Shown here piece after piece: positions 15,248 to 26,500 of a DNA stretch of 32,138 nucleotides. Source of the stretch: Pseudomonadota bacterium. Lineage in GTDB: Bacteria > Pseudomonadota > Gammaproteobacteria > Burkholderiales > Burkholderiaceae_C. A program made the position numbers and the translations under genes. Where the stretch lies: the NCBI GenBank assembly GCA_031119395.1, contig JAVHYA010000054.1:1-32138 (forward strand), in the 5' to 3' direction. The number at the start of each line of letters is the position of its first letter. Positions within the stretch are counted from its first letter, which is position 1. The notes beneath the pieces were generated by a model, which was given only the letters and a program-made list of their open reading frames with translations, did no database searches and had not been told where the DNA came from.

Positions 15248-18200
15248 CCACCACATGCTCCTCCACGCACGAGCATCCGCTCGACTTCGTCACCCACCTG
15301 CGCGCGCTAGCCGACGCGCGTCCAACGGATACGGCGCTGATCGCCGTACGCGGCGATTCCGGTGCGGCGCTCGACGCGCCAATTGACTACCGCTCGCTCG
15401 ATGCGCGCGCGCGTGCGCTTGCGGCGCGCCTCCAGCAGGACTTCGCGCCGGGCGAGCGCGCCCTCATCATGCTGGACAACGGACTGGACTACGTCGTCAG
15501 CTTCTTCGCATGTCTCTATGCCGGGCTGATCGCGGTGCCGGTGTTTTCGCCGGAGTCGGCGCGTGGACAACATCTCGGGCGTCTGGCCGGAATCGCCGCC
15601 GATGCACAAGCGCGCTGCGTTCTCACCGACACTGCAACCGGGGCGCTGATGGGGGCTGGCGCCGGCGAGGCCTTCCGTGAGGCGGTGATCCTCGCCGTCG
15701 ACGAAACGACCACCGACGACGCCTGCCTCTGGGCGCCCCGGCGCCCGGCCGAGTCCGACATCGCCTTTCTGCAGTACACCTCCGGGTCGACATCGGCGCC
15801 CAAGGGCGTGATGGTCTCGCATGCCAATCTGATGGCCAACATGCGCGCCATCGGGGAGGGCCTGTGCGTCGGCGCGGAAGATGTGTTCGCCAGCTGGCTG
15901 CCGCTGAACCACGACATGGGACTCATCGGCGGTCTGCTTCAGCCGCTGCACCGCGGCATCCCTGTGGCGCTGATGTCGCCGCGCTTCTTCCTCGAGCGGC
16001 CCGTGCGATGGCTGGAGGCCATCGCGCGCCACCGCGCGACCATCAGCGGCGGGCCGGACTTCGCGTATCGGCTGTGCCTGGAGCGCGTCAAGCCGCACCA
16101 GGTCGCGCAACTCGACCTCTCGTGTTGGGCGCTGGCCTTCTCCGGCGCCGAGCCGGTGCGTGCCGATACCCTGCGTGCCTTCGAGGCGCATTTCAGGCCC
16201 GCAGGATTTCGTGCGGAGGCGCTCTATCCCTGCTACGGCCTGGCCGAATCCACCCTCTTCGTGACCGGCGGACGGCGCGGCGCCGGCATGGCCGCACGCC
16301 GCTTCTCGGCAAAGGGAATCGCGCAGCGGATGGCGGTGCAGGCGGCACACGGCGGGGCAGAAGAGGCGGTCGAGCTGGTCGGCTGTGGCAGCACTGTGTG
16401 CGCCCACACGCTGCGCATCGTCGATCCCGCAACGCTCGAGGTGCTCGAGGACGGCCACCTCGGAGAGATCTGGGCCGGCGGTGCCAGCATCGGCGCCGGC
16501 TACTGGAACAAGCCTCACGAAAGCGCCGTGACCTTCGTCGAACGTGACGGCCTGCGCTGGCTGCGCACCGGCGACCTGGGCTTCGTCTTCGACGGCCAAC
16601 TGCACGTGGCCGGCCGCATCAAGGACATGATCATTGTGCGCGGCCAGAACCTCTACCCGCAGGACGTCGAGCGCGCGGTCGAGGCTGAAGTCGAGGCCGT
16701 GCGCAAGGGCCGCGTCGCCGCCTTTGCGGTCGACGGTCCCGACGGCGAGGGCATCGGCCTGGCTGCCGAGGTCTCGCGCAGCATGCAGAAGCTGGTCGAT
16801 CCCGCGCTGCTGGTCGAGGCGCTGGGCGCGGCCGTGAGCGAGCAGTGCGGCGAGCCGCTGTCCGTCGTGCTGCTGCTCAACCCCGGCGCGCTGCCCAAGA
16901 CCACCAGCGGCAAGCTGCAGCGCGGCGCCTGCAGGGCCGGCTGGCTGGAGGGCAGCATCGATGCGTATGCCGTCCATGCGCATGGCCGCTTCACGCGCGG
17001 CGGAAGCGCGCCGACGCGGGCCGCGCAACGGCTGGACGAGACCGAATCGGCGCTGGCCGCGCTGTGGGCCGAGATATTGTCGCCCGCCGGCGCGATCGGG
17101 CCCCAGGCGCACTTCTTCACACTCGGCGGCAACTCGCTCGACGCCGTGCAGGCTGCGTACCGCATCGCGGCGCGCTGGCAGGTCGGCTTCGAGCCGCGCC
17201 ACCTGTTTGACAAGCCGCGCCTGGCCGACTGCGCCTCCGAACTGCGGCGCCTTGTCGTCGAGGGCGCCCAGTCCCCGGCGGCCGCCATTCCCGTGCTCAC
17301 ACCCGCGCAGCGCGCGGAGTGCCTGCCGCTATCGCACGCCCAGCAGCGGCAATGGTTCCTCTGGCGGCTGGACCCGTCGAGCGCCGCCTACCACGTCGGC
17401 GGCTGCCTGGACTTGGCCGGCGTCCTCGACGAGGCCGCATTGCACGACGCACTCGAGGCGCTGGTGCAGCGGCATGAGAGCCTGCGCACCGTCTTTCGCC
17501 AGGCGGCCGACGGCAGCCCCCGGCAGCACATCCTGGCCAGACTGCCGCCGCGGTGGTCATGCATCGACCTGTCCGGGTCCCCGGAAGCCGCCCGTGAGGA
17601 GCGTGCGGTCGAGGCGATCCGCCAGGCGCAGGCCGAGCCCTTCAACCTGGCTGCGGGCCCGCTGGTGCGCGCGCTGCTGCTGCGTCTCGCACGGGGGCGG
17701 CATCGGCTCGCGCTGGTGTTCCACCACATCGTGACCGACGGTGTGTCGATGCGCGTCGTGGTCGAGGAACTGGGTGTGCTCTATCGTGCCCATGCCTGCG
17801 GCGAGGCGCCCGCACTGCCGGTGCTGCCCCTGCAGTACGCCGACTATGCCGCATGGCATGGCGAATGGCTCGCGCGCGGCGAGCGCGAGCGGCAGCTGAG
17901 CTACTGGACGCAACGGCTGGGCACCGAGCATCCGGTGCTCGCCCTGCCCACCGACCGGCCCCGGCCTTCCGTTGCCGGTCACCTCGCAGGGCGGCTCCAG
18001 GCGGCCCTTCCGTTGACCTTGGCGCAGGCCCTGCGCCGGCGCGCGCAAGCAGAAGGAACCACGCTCTTCACCGTGTTGCTCGCCGGCCTGCAGGCGCTGC
18101 TGCATCGCTGCACCGGCCAGGAAGACGTGCGCGTGGGCGTGCCCATCGCCAACCGGCAACGCGGCGAGACGGCCGGGCTGATCGGCCTCTTCGTCAACAC

Positions 18201-20535
18201 GCAGGTCATGCGCAACGCCGTGCGGGCACGTTCTCCGCTCGCCGCCGTGTTGGCCCAGGCGCATACGGCTGCGCTCGAGGCGCAGTCGCATCCCGACCTG
18301 CCCTTCGAGCAACTGGTGGGAGCCCTTGCGCCCGAGCGCAGCCTGGCCCACAGCCCGCTGTTCCAGGTGCTGTTCAACCACCTGCGCGAAGACTTTCGCG
18401 CAGCCGCTGGCGGGTTCACCGGTCTCGAGGTCGAGGTCGAGCCGCTTGACGGCGTGGCTGCGCAATTCGAGCTCAGCGTGGAGATGGGCGAGCGGCCCGA
18501 CGGTCGACTCGACCTGCGCCTGGTCTATGCATCGGAGTTGTTCGATGCCCTCGGCATGGAGCGCTTTTCGCAGCGCTACCAGCGCATGCTGCAGGCGCTG
18601 GCAGACCAACCCGCGCAGCCCGTCGGCGAAGTCGATTTGCTGTTGCCCGGCGAGCGCGAGGACATTGCGGCCTGGTCGCACGGGCCGCACGAGGCCATTG
18701 CGCCCGGACCCGTGCATCGCCGGTTCGAACGCCAGGCCGCTCAGGCGCCCGATGCGATCGCGCTGCGCCTGGACGACGTTGCGCTTGGCTATGGCGAACT
18801 CAACCGTCGCGCCAACCGCCTCGCGCATCACCTGATCGCGCAGGGTGTGGGCATCGAGGACCGCATCGGCATCGCTGCCGAACGCTCGGTGGAGATGGTG
18901 GTGGGCCTGCTCGCCATCCTCAAGGCCGGCGGTGCCTACGTGCCGCTCGACCCGGACCTGCCGGCCGAGCGCCTGGCCACCATGGTCGATGACAGTGGCA
19001 TCGGCCTGGTGCTCACGCAGGCACACCTGCGCGAGCGCCTCCCGGCACGCCAGACCCTTCGCGTGCTCGCGCTCGAGGACGATGCCTTGCCCGCTGGCTG
19101 CGCCGAGCACGACCCGCGGGTGCCGATCGACGGCGAGAACATGGTCTACCTGATCTACACCTCCGGCTCCACGGGCCGCCCGAAGGGCGCGGCCAACCGC
19201 CATCGCGCGCTCGTCAACCGCATCGCCTGGGGGCAGCGCCACCAGCCGCTGGCCCCCGGGGACACGGTGCTGCAGAAGACGCCCTTCAGCTTCGACATTT
19301 CTTTCTGGGAGTTCTTCTGGCCGCTGAGCGTGGGCGCTACCCTGGCGCTGGCCGCTCCGCACGACCACCGCGACCCGGCGCGGCTGGTGGCGCTGATCCA
19401 TGCGCACCAGGTCACCACCATCCATTTCGTGCCTTCGATGCTGCAAGCCTTTCTCGCGCACGAAGGCGCTCGCGGCTGCACCGGCCTGGCGCGCATCGTC
19501 TGCAGCGGCGAGGCCCTGCCGGCCGAGTTGCAGGCACGCGTCTTCGAGAAACTACCGCAGGTCGCGCTTCTCAACCTCTACGGCCCCACGGAGGCGGCGA
19601 TCGAGGTGAGCGCATGGGACTGCCGCGAGGAGGGCGCGCTCACCGTGCCGATCGGCCGACCGATCGCCAACCTCGAACTGCATGTGCTCGACGCCGACCT
19701 GCAGCCCGCGCCGCGCGGCGTCGCCGGCGAGTTGCACCTGGGCGGCGAGGGCTTGGCGCGCGGGTACTGGAACCGCGCCGGGATGACGGCCGAGCGTTTT
19801 GTTGCCAGCCCCTTCGGCGGTGGCGGACGGCTCTACCGCAGTGGCGATCTGGTGCGCTGGCGAGCCGACGGCCAGATCGAGTATCTCGGCCGCGTCGATC
19901 ATCAGGTCAAGATCCGCGGCTTCCGCATCGAGCTGGGCGAGGTCGAGGCGCGCCTGCTCGACCAGCCCGGCGTATGCGAAGCCGTGGTGGTGGCGCAACA
20001 GGACGCGCAGGGCGCGCGCCTGGTCGCCTACGTCGCGGGCGAAGCGCTCGCCGCCGACGTGCTGCGCAGGCGGCTCGGCGCGGTGCTGCCCGACTACATG
20101 GTGCCCTCGGTCGTGATGCTGCTGGAGCGCCTGCCGCTCAACCCCAATGGCAAGGTGGATCGCAAGGCGCTTCCGCCACCCGAGGCCGTGCCTACGCGCC
20201 CCTACGAGGCGCCGCGCGGCGAGGTTGCCGAGGCGATCGCCGCCATTTGGTCGGAGGTGCTGGGCGGCGCGCGGATTGGCCTGCACGACAACTTCTTCGA
20301 CATCGGCGGCCATTCGCTGCAGCTGATCCGAGCGCACCGCCTGCTGGAGGAGCGGCTCAAGGCCGGACTCACCGTTGTCGACCTCTTCAAGCATCCAAGC
20401 ATCGCGGCTCTGACCACGCGCATCGCCCAGGGCGAGGCCGCACCGGCGGCAGCGAGCGAGGATGAGACCGAGCGAGCCCGCCGCCAGCGCGCCGCGCTGA
20501 TGCAGCGGCGCCCGGCGCCGGCGAGGGCGAGCTGA
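15244..20535 (+). CDS. NRPS loading protein: acyl-AMP ligase-ACP-C-A(Ser-like)-PCP
   Basis: A 1,763-residue protein that starts lipopeptide assembly. Residues about 1-580 are a fatty acyl-AMP ligase: YTSGSTSAPKG at 178-188, the FAAL hallmark WLPLNHDMGLIGG, YGLAESTLFV, and a final KTTSGKLQR. It would activate a free fatty acid and pass it to the ACP (LGGNSLD, Ser631). A starter-type condensation domain follows (about 685-1120; HHIVTDG at 827-833). An adenylation domain spans about 1150-1650 (YTSGSTGRPKG from 1305). Its specificity residues, aligned by eye to GrsA, read D-I-W-H-V-S-L-I-E-K, close to the serine code DVWHxSLIDK. A PCP follows (GGHSLQ, Ser1691). The protein therefore makes acyl-Ser. 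Start: ATG 15244, overlapping the previous stop. The stop overlaps the next start (TGATG). Confidence 0.93.
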   Translation: MTTTCSSTHEHPLDFVTHLRALADARPTDTALIAVRGDSGAALDAPIDYRSLDARARALAARLQQDFAPGERALIMLDNGLDYVVSFFACLYAGLIAVPVFSPESARGQHLGRLAGIAADAQARCVLTDTATGALMGAGAGEAFREAVILAVDETTTDDACLWAPRRPAESDIAFLQYTSGSTSAPKGVMVSHANLMANMRAIGEGLCVGAEDVFASWLPLNHDMGLIGGLLQPLHRGIPVALMSPRFFLERPVRWLEAIARHRATISGGPDFAYRLCLERVKPHQVAQLDLSCWALAFSGAEPVRADTLRAFEAHFRPAGFRAEALYPCYGLAESTLFVTGGRRGAGMAARRFSAKGIAQRMAVQAAHGGAEEAVELVGCGSTVCAHTLRIVDPATLEVLEDGHLGEIWAGGASIGAGYWNKPHESAVTFVERDGLRWLRTGDLGFVFDGQLHVAGRIKDMIIVRGQNLYPQDVERAVEAEVEAVRKGRVAAFAVDGPDGEGIGLAAEVSRSMQKLVDPALLVEALGAAVSEQCGEPLSVVLLLNPGALPKTTSGKLQRGACRAGWLEGSIDAYAVHAHGRFTRGGSAPTRAAQRLDETESALAALWAEILSPAGAIGPQAHFFTLGGNSLDAVQAAYRIAARWQVGFEPRHLFDKPRLADCASELRRLVVEGAQSPAAAIPVLTPAQRAECLPLSHAQQRQWFLWRLDPSSAAYHVGGCLDLAGVLDEAALHDALEALVQRHESLRTVFRQAADGSPRQHILARLPPRWSCIDLSGSPEAAREERAVEAIRQAQAEPFNLAAGPLVRALLLRLARGRHRLALVFHHIVTDGVSMRVVVEELGVLYRAHACGEAPALPVLPLQYADYAAWHGEWLARGERERQLSYWTQRLGTEHPVLALPTDRPRPSVAGHLAGRLQAALPLTLAQALRRRAQAEGTTLFTVLLAGLQALLHRCTGQEDVRVGVPIANRQRGETAGLIGLFVNTQVMRNAVRARSPLAAVLAQAHTAALEAQSHPDLPFEQLVGALAPERSLAHSPLFQVLFNHLREDFRAAAGGFTGLEVEVEPLDGVAAQFELSVEMGERPDGRLDLRLVYASELFDALGMERFSQRYQRMLQALADQPAQPVGEVDLLLPGEREDIAAWSHGPHEAIAPGPVHRRFERQAAQAPDAIALRLDDVALGYGELNRRANRLAHHLIAQGVGIEDRIGIAAERSVEMVVGLLAILKAGGAYVPLDPDLPAERLATMVDDSGIGLVLTQAHLRERLPARQTLRVLALEDDALPAGCAEHDPRVPIDGENMVYLIYTSGSTGRPKGAANRHRALVNRIAWGQRHQPLAPGDTVLQKTPFSFDISFWEFFWPLSVGATLALAAPHDHRDPARLVALIHAHQVTTIHFVPSMLQAFLAHEGARGCTGLARIVCSGEALPAELQARVFEKLPQVALLNLYGPTEAAIEVSAWDCREEGALTVPIGRPIANLELHVLDADLQPAPRGVAGELHLGGEGLARGYWNRAGMTAERFVASPFGGGGRLYRSGDLVRWRADGQIEYLGRVDHQVKIRGFRIELGEVEARLLDQPGVCEAVVVAQQDAQGARLVAYVAGEALAADVLRRRLGAVLPDYMVPSVVMLLERLPLNPNGKVDRKALPPPEAVPTRPYEAPRGEVAEAIAAIWSEVLGGARIGLHDNFFDIGGHSLQLIRAHRLLEERLKAGLTVVDLFKHPSIAALTTRIAQGEAAPAAASEDETERARRQRAALMQRRPAPARAS

Positions 20536-23500
20536 TGGACGCCCATGGCGCCGTGCCCGGGACCAATGGAGTCGAGGTTGCGATCGTCGGCATGGCCGGC
20601 CGCTTCCCCGGCGCGCCCGATGTGGAGACGCTGTGGCGCAACTTGTGCGCAGGGGTCGAGTCCGTCACGTCGTTCACCGAAGACCAGCTGCGCGCGCGTG
20701 GCGTGCCGCCGGAATTGCTGGCCGATCCCGACTATGTGCGTGCCGGCGTCGTGTTGGACGGCATCGACCAGTTCGACGCCGCCTTCTTCGGCTACGCGCC
20801 GCGCGAGGCCGAGCGCCTGGACCCGCAGCAGCGCCTCTTCCTCGAATGCGCCTGGGAGGCGTTGGAGGACGCAGGCTACGACGCGCAGCGCTGGCCGGGT
20901 TCCATCGCCGTCTACGGCGGCGCCGGCGCCAACGTCTATCTGATGCGCCACCTGCTGCCGGCCACCGGCGTGGACGCAGGCAGCCGCATCGCCGAGTTGC
21001 TCGGCCTGATGAGCGGCAACGCGGCCGATGCGCTGTGCACCCGTGTCGCCTACAAGCTCGGCCTGCGCGGCCCGGCCATCACCGTGCAGACCGCGTGTTC
21101 CACCTCGCTCACAGCGGTCCACCTGGCGTGCCGCTCGTTGCTGGCCTTCGACTGCGACATGGCGCTCGCCGGCGGGGTCTCGCTCAACCTGCTGCAGAAC
21201 GGCGGCTACCGCTACGAGGCCGGCGCCATCTTCTCGCCCGACGGCCACTGCCGCGCCTTCGACGCGCAGGCGGCCGGCACCGTGCTTGGCAGCGGCGCGG
21301 GCATCGTCGTGCTCAAGCGGCTGGAGGATGCGCTGCGCGATGGCGACACCATCCGCGCTGTCGTCAAGGGCAGCGCCGCCAACAACGACGGCGCCGACAA
21401 GATGGGATTCACCGCGCCGGGGGTGCAGGGCCAAGCCGCGGTCATCCGCGCGGCCCAGCTCATAGCCGACGTGTCGGCTGACAGCATCGGCTACGTCGAG
21501 ACGCACGGTACAGGGACCGCGCTGGGCGATCCGATCGAGATCGCCGCGCTCACCCAGGCCTTTCGCGCCGGAACCGCGCGCCAGGGCTTTTGCGCCATCG
21601 GCTCGCTCAAGACCAACATCGGACACCTCGACGCGGCGGCAGGCGTGGCGGGTCTGATCAAGGCCGCGAAGTCGCTCGAGCAGCGCACGCTGGTGCCCAG
21701 CCTGCACTTCGAGCGGGCGCATCCGCAGCTGGCGCTGGAGACCAGCCCCTTCTTCGTCAACACCGAGGCGCGCGCCTGGCCGAGAGGTGCGACGCCGCGC
21801 CGCGCCGCGGTGAGCGGCTTCGGCATCGGCGGCACCAACGTGCACGTGGTTCTGGAGGAGCCGCCGTCGCCCGAGCCCCCCGCCGCCGATGGCGACGCAT
21901 GGCACATCCTGCCGCTGTCGGCCAGGGACGCCGGCGCATTGCGCCAGTCCGCGGCTCGGCTGGCCGATCGGCTCGATGCGCGGCCCCCGCTGTCGCTCGC
22001 GGACGTGGCCCACACCTTGCAGGTCGGACGCCGGGCAATGCCGCTGCGGCGAGCCGTCATCGCCTCCACCGCCGCCCATGCGATCGAGACGCTGCGCGGC
22101 CCCGCGCATGCACTGTGCCCCGAGGTGTGCGCCGCCGCGTCGCCGCCACAGGTCGGCTTCCTCTTCCCCGGCGGCGGAACGCAGCATGTCCACATGGGCC
22201 GCGATCTCTATCGGGCCGCGCCGGTGTTCCGCGAGGAACTCGACCGCTGCTGCGAGCTGCTCGCGCCCACGCTCGGCATTGACCTGCGCACACTGATCTT
22301 CCCGCCCGAGGGCGGCGAGGCGGCAGCGGATGCGCAGCTGTTCCAGATGGCCTTCGCCCAGCCTGCGCTCTTTGCCGTGCAGTACGCCATGGCGCGCCTG
22401 TGGATGCACCGCGGCGTCCGGCCGGCCGTGATGATGGGTCACAGCCTCGGCGAGTACGTCGCCGCCTGCCTGGCCGGCGTGTTCAGGCTGGAGGATGCAC
22501 TCTCCATCGTCGCCGCCCGCGGGCGGCTCATGCAGTCCGTGGGCCCGGGCGCGATGACCGCCGTGGCACTGCCGGAAGCGCAGCTTGGCGCCTTCATCGC
22601 CATGGGCTGCGACATCGGCGCGGTCAACGGCGAATCGTTGTGCGTGCTGTCGGGCCCGGTCGATGCCATCGAGACGGCCGAGCGCGAACTCCTCGCGCGC
22701 GGGCAGCAGCCGCGCCGGCTGCGCATATCGATCGCCTCGCATTCGGCAATGACCGTGCCCCTCCTGGCCGAGCTGCGCAAGGTGGTGGCCGCCATGCCGC
22801 GGCAGGCACCCTCCATTCCCTTCGTCTCCAACATCACCGGCCGCCTCATCACGCCCGAAGAGGCTACAAGTCCTGACTACTGGGCCGCGCACCTGCGCGG
22901 CACAGTGCGCTTCTGGGACGGCCTGGGCGAGCTTTTCGCGCAGCCCGGCCGGGCGGTGCTCGAAGTGGGCCCGGGCGAAACGCTCTGCGGCCTGGCGCGC
23001 GCCCATCCGTTGGCCGCATCGGCCGCCGGCGTGTGGGCCAGCCAGGCGCATCCGCAGCAGCAGGCGCGCAACGGCCAGCAGATGGCCTACGCCATCGCCG
23101 GGCTGTGGAGCGCGGGCGTGGAGATTGACTGGCAGGCCTGTCACGCCGGCGCATCGCGGCGGCGCGTGCCGCTGCCGAGCTACCCCTTCCAGCGGCGGCG
23201 CCACTGGGTCGAGGCCGGTGCCGGCGCATCGGCCGCGCCATCCACCGACTGGGCCTACATCCCGTCCTGGCAGCGCGTCGCTCCGCTGGCCTCGAGCGGC
23301 GATGCCGCCGAGGGCTGCACGCTGGTACTGGGCGAGGCGGGCGGCTTTGCCGACCGGCTGGCCGCGCACCTTGCGGCGGGTGGCGAGACCGTGGCGCGCG
23401 CCGTGCGCGGCGAGCGCTTCGCCGTCGCGGCGCCGGGCGTGCACGCGCTGCGGCCGTCGGCGCGCGATGACCTGGCGCGTTGGCTCGCCGCGCTGCCCTC

Positions 23501-26500
23501 GAAGCCCGTGCGCGTGTGCTGCCTGTGGTCGTTCGACGATGGCTGCGAGGCCCTGGCGCCGGAGGCGCAGCTGGAGCGCGGTTTCCACAGCCTGCTCGCG
23601 CTGGTGCAGGCCCTTGGCGCACTTGGGCATCCGTCATCGCTCACCGTGCTCGCCAGCCGCACCGAGGACCTCACGGGCGAGGATCCGCTCAGCCCCGAAG
23701 CGGCCACGCTTTTTGGCCTGTGCAAGTCCGCTGGCCAGGAGTACCCACACCTCGCCTGTCGCCTCGTCGATGCGCTGGCGCCGATGGCGGGCAGTCCGGC
23801 CGAGGCCCGCCTGGCCCGGGCCATCGCGGCGGAAATGCGGCATGCGGGCCACGAGGCCACGCCCGTGGCATACCGCGGCGCTCACCGCTGGGTCAAGCGC
23901 TACGAGCCGATGCCGCACGTGCCCGGGGCAGCCGAGGCACAGCGCCTGCGCCGGTCCGGCGTCTACCTGGTCACCGGCGGGCTGGGCGGGGTTGGGCTCG
24001 CGCTCGCGCACCATCTCGCGCGGCAGTGGGGCGCGCGCCTGGGCCTGCTCGGGCGCAGCGCATGCCCGCCGCGCGCCGAATGGGAGGCGTGCGTGGCCGC
24101 TTCCGGGACGCCGGCGCCGCTGCGCGAGAGGCTGCGGTCGCTGCTCGCGCTCGAAGCCGAAGGCGCCGAGGTGCTGGTGCTGCAGGCCGACGTCGCCGAT
24201 CCGGAGCAAATGCGTGACGCCATCGCCACGGTACGCGCCCGCTTCGGCGCGCTCCACGGCGTGGTCCACGCAGCGGGCGATGCCGGCGGCGGGATGATCG
24301 CGACCAAGACTGGCGCCGAAGTCGCGCGCGTGTTCGCGCCCAAGCTCGCCGGCACGCGCGCGCTGCTGGATGCGCTGGACGAATCCGAGGGTGCGCCGCC
24401 GGACTTCGTGCTGTTGTGCTCGTCGATCGCGAGCATCGCCGGCGGCCTCGGCAAGAGCGACTACGCCGCGGCCAACGCCTGCCTGGACACGATGGCCGCG
24501 CTGCGCCAGCGCGACGGCGGCTGCCCGGTGTTCTCGGTCAACTGGGACGCCTGGCGCGACATGGGCATGGCCGCGGGCATGCGCCTGCCCGAAGGCGTGG
24601 GCATGGATGCGCAGGAGGGCGCGCGCGCCTTCGAGCGCATCGTCTCGGGGACCCCGCTCGCGCAGATCGTGGTCTGCACCACCGACCTGGCGCAGCGGCT
24701 GGGCCCGCTGGACAACGGCATGCTGGAGCTGCTCGATCAGGTTGCAGCCGATGCCGGGACGCCTGCCTCCATGCATCCGCGCCCCAGCCTGCAGACGCCG
24801 TTCGTCGCGCCCGCCAGCGCGCTCGAGAGGACCGTGGCCGCGATCTGGCATGAGCGCCTGGGCATCTCGCCCATCGGCCTGCACGACAACCTGTTCGAGC
24901 TGGGCGGCGATTCGTTGGTGGCGATCCAGCTGCTGTCACGCGTCAGGGCGGCTTGCACGGTGGAACTGCACCCGAGCGAGTTCTTCAAGGCGCCGACCGT
25001 GGCTGGCCTTGTCGCGCAGGTCGAACGGCAGGGCGGGGCGGCACGCGGCCAACCGGGCTCGCCGGCCATCCCGTCCGTGCCGCGTGCGGCACGGATGGCG
25101 CTGTCGCCGATGCAGCGGCGCCTGTGGCTGGTGGACCGCCTCGCCGATCCGGCCGATCGCCTGGGGCGCGCGGCCTACAACATCGCCGCGGCGCTCGTAA
25201 TGGACGGCGAGGTGGACCTGGCGCTGCTGCGCGAGACGCTGCAGGCCCTGGTCGCGCGCCACGAGGTCCTGCGCACTGTCTACGCGGAAGACGAGGACGG
25301 CGAGCCGGCCGCACGCATCGTGCCGCGGCTGCAGCTCGACATCCCGCTGATTGAGGCCGGGATCCTTCCCGGCGCCGGCGAGGCCGCGCGCCTGGAGGCC
25401 GTTTTCGCGCGCATCGGCCGCGAGCCCTTTGAGCTCGCCGCCGGCCCGCTGCTGCGCGCGGCCATCGTGCGTCACGGCGAGCGGCGGCACGCGATGGTGA
25501 TCGTGGTGCACCACATCGTCTTCGACGGCTGGTCCATCGCGGTCTTCGCGCGCGAGTTCGGCGCCATCTACCAGGCGCTGCAGGCCGGCCGCGCGCCGGC
25601 ACTCGCCCCGCAGGTCATCCAGTACGCGGACTACGCGGCCTGGTGCACGCAGGGCGGCGCCGGCGAGGCGGGGGGCGAGCAGGCCTTCTGGCGCGGCTAC
25701 CTGCACGGAGCGCCGCCTGTCAGCACGCTGCCGGCCGACCATGCGCGTCCCACTGGCGCGTCGCATGCCGGCGATGCCGTGCACGTGCGCATCGAGGCCG
25801 AGCGCCTTGCCGCACTGCAGCGGCTCGCGCGCGAGACCGGGGCGTCGCTGTTCCAAGTGCTGCTCGCCGGTTTCTTCCTGCTCGCGCACCGCGAGAGCGG
25901 TGCGCGCGACCTCGTCGTCGGCACCGATGTCGCCGGCCGCGTCCGCCCCGAGCTGGAGAGCCTGCTGGGCTTCTTCGTCAATGTGATCCCGCTGCGCTCG
26001 CGCGTCGCGGACGCCGGCCTGTCGGCGCGCGACTGGCTGGCCGCGCTGCGCCAGAGCGTGCTCTCGGCCATGGACCACCAGCACACGCCCTTCGACCAGG
26101 TCGTCGACCTGCTCGGCACGCCCCGCACGCGCCACCACAACCCGCTGGTGCAGATGCTGTTCGTGCTGCAGAACACGCCCGAGGCGCGCTTCGACATCCC
26201 CGGCGTGGCGGTGGAGGTGCTGCCGCAGCCCACGCGCGAATCGAAGTTCGATCTCGCCGTCTTCGCCCGCGAGCGCGGCGAGACCGTCGAGGTCGAGTGG
26301 GTCTACGCCACCGGCCTCTACGAACGCACGAGCGTCGAGCGCATGGCTGCCCGCTGGCTGGCGCTGCTGCGCGAACTCACCGACGCACCCGATGCGCCCC
26401 TGGCCCGCTTCATCCATCCCGCGCCGGCTCAGCCGGCGCGGGAATCACCCTCGAAAGAGTCGGCCTCTATGAATTCCAAGCTCGAAAAGCTTAAGTGGCT

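Noticed and set aside
20202-23630. 1,142-codon minus-strand frame across the PKS gene
   Set aside because: A shadow of the true plus-strand gene caused by GC-rich third positions; no domain is recognisable in it.
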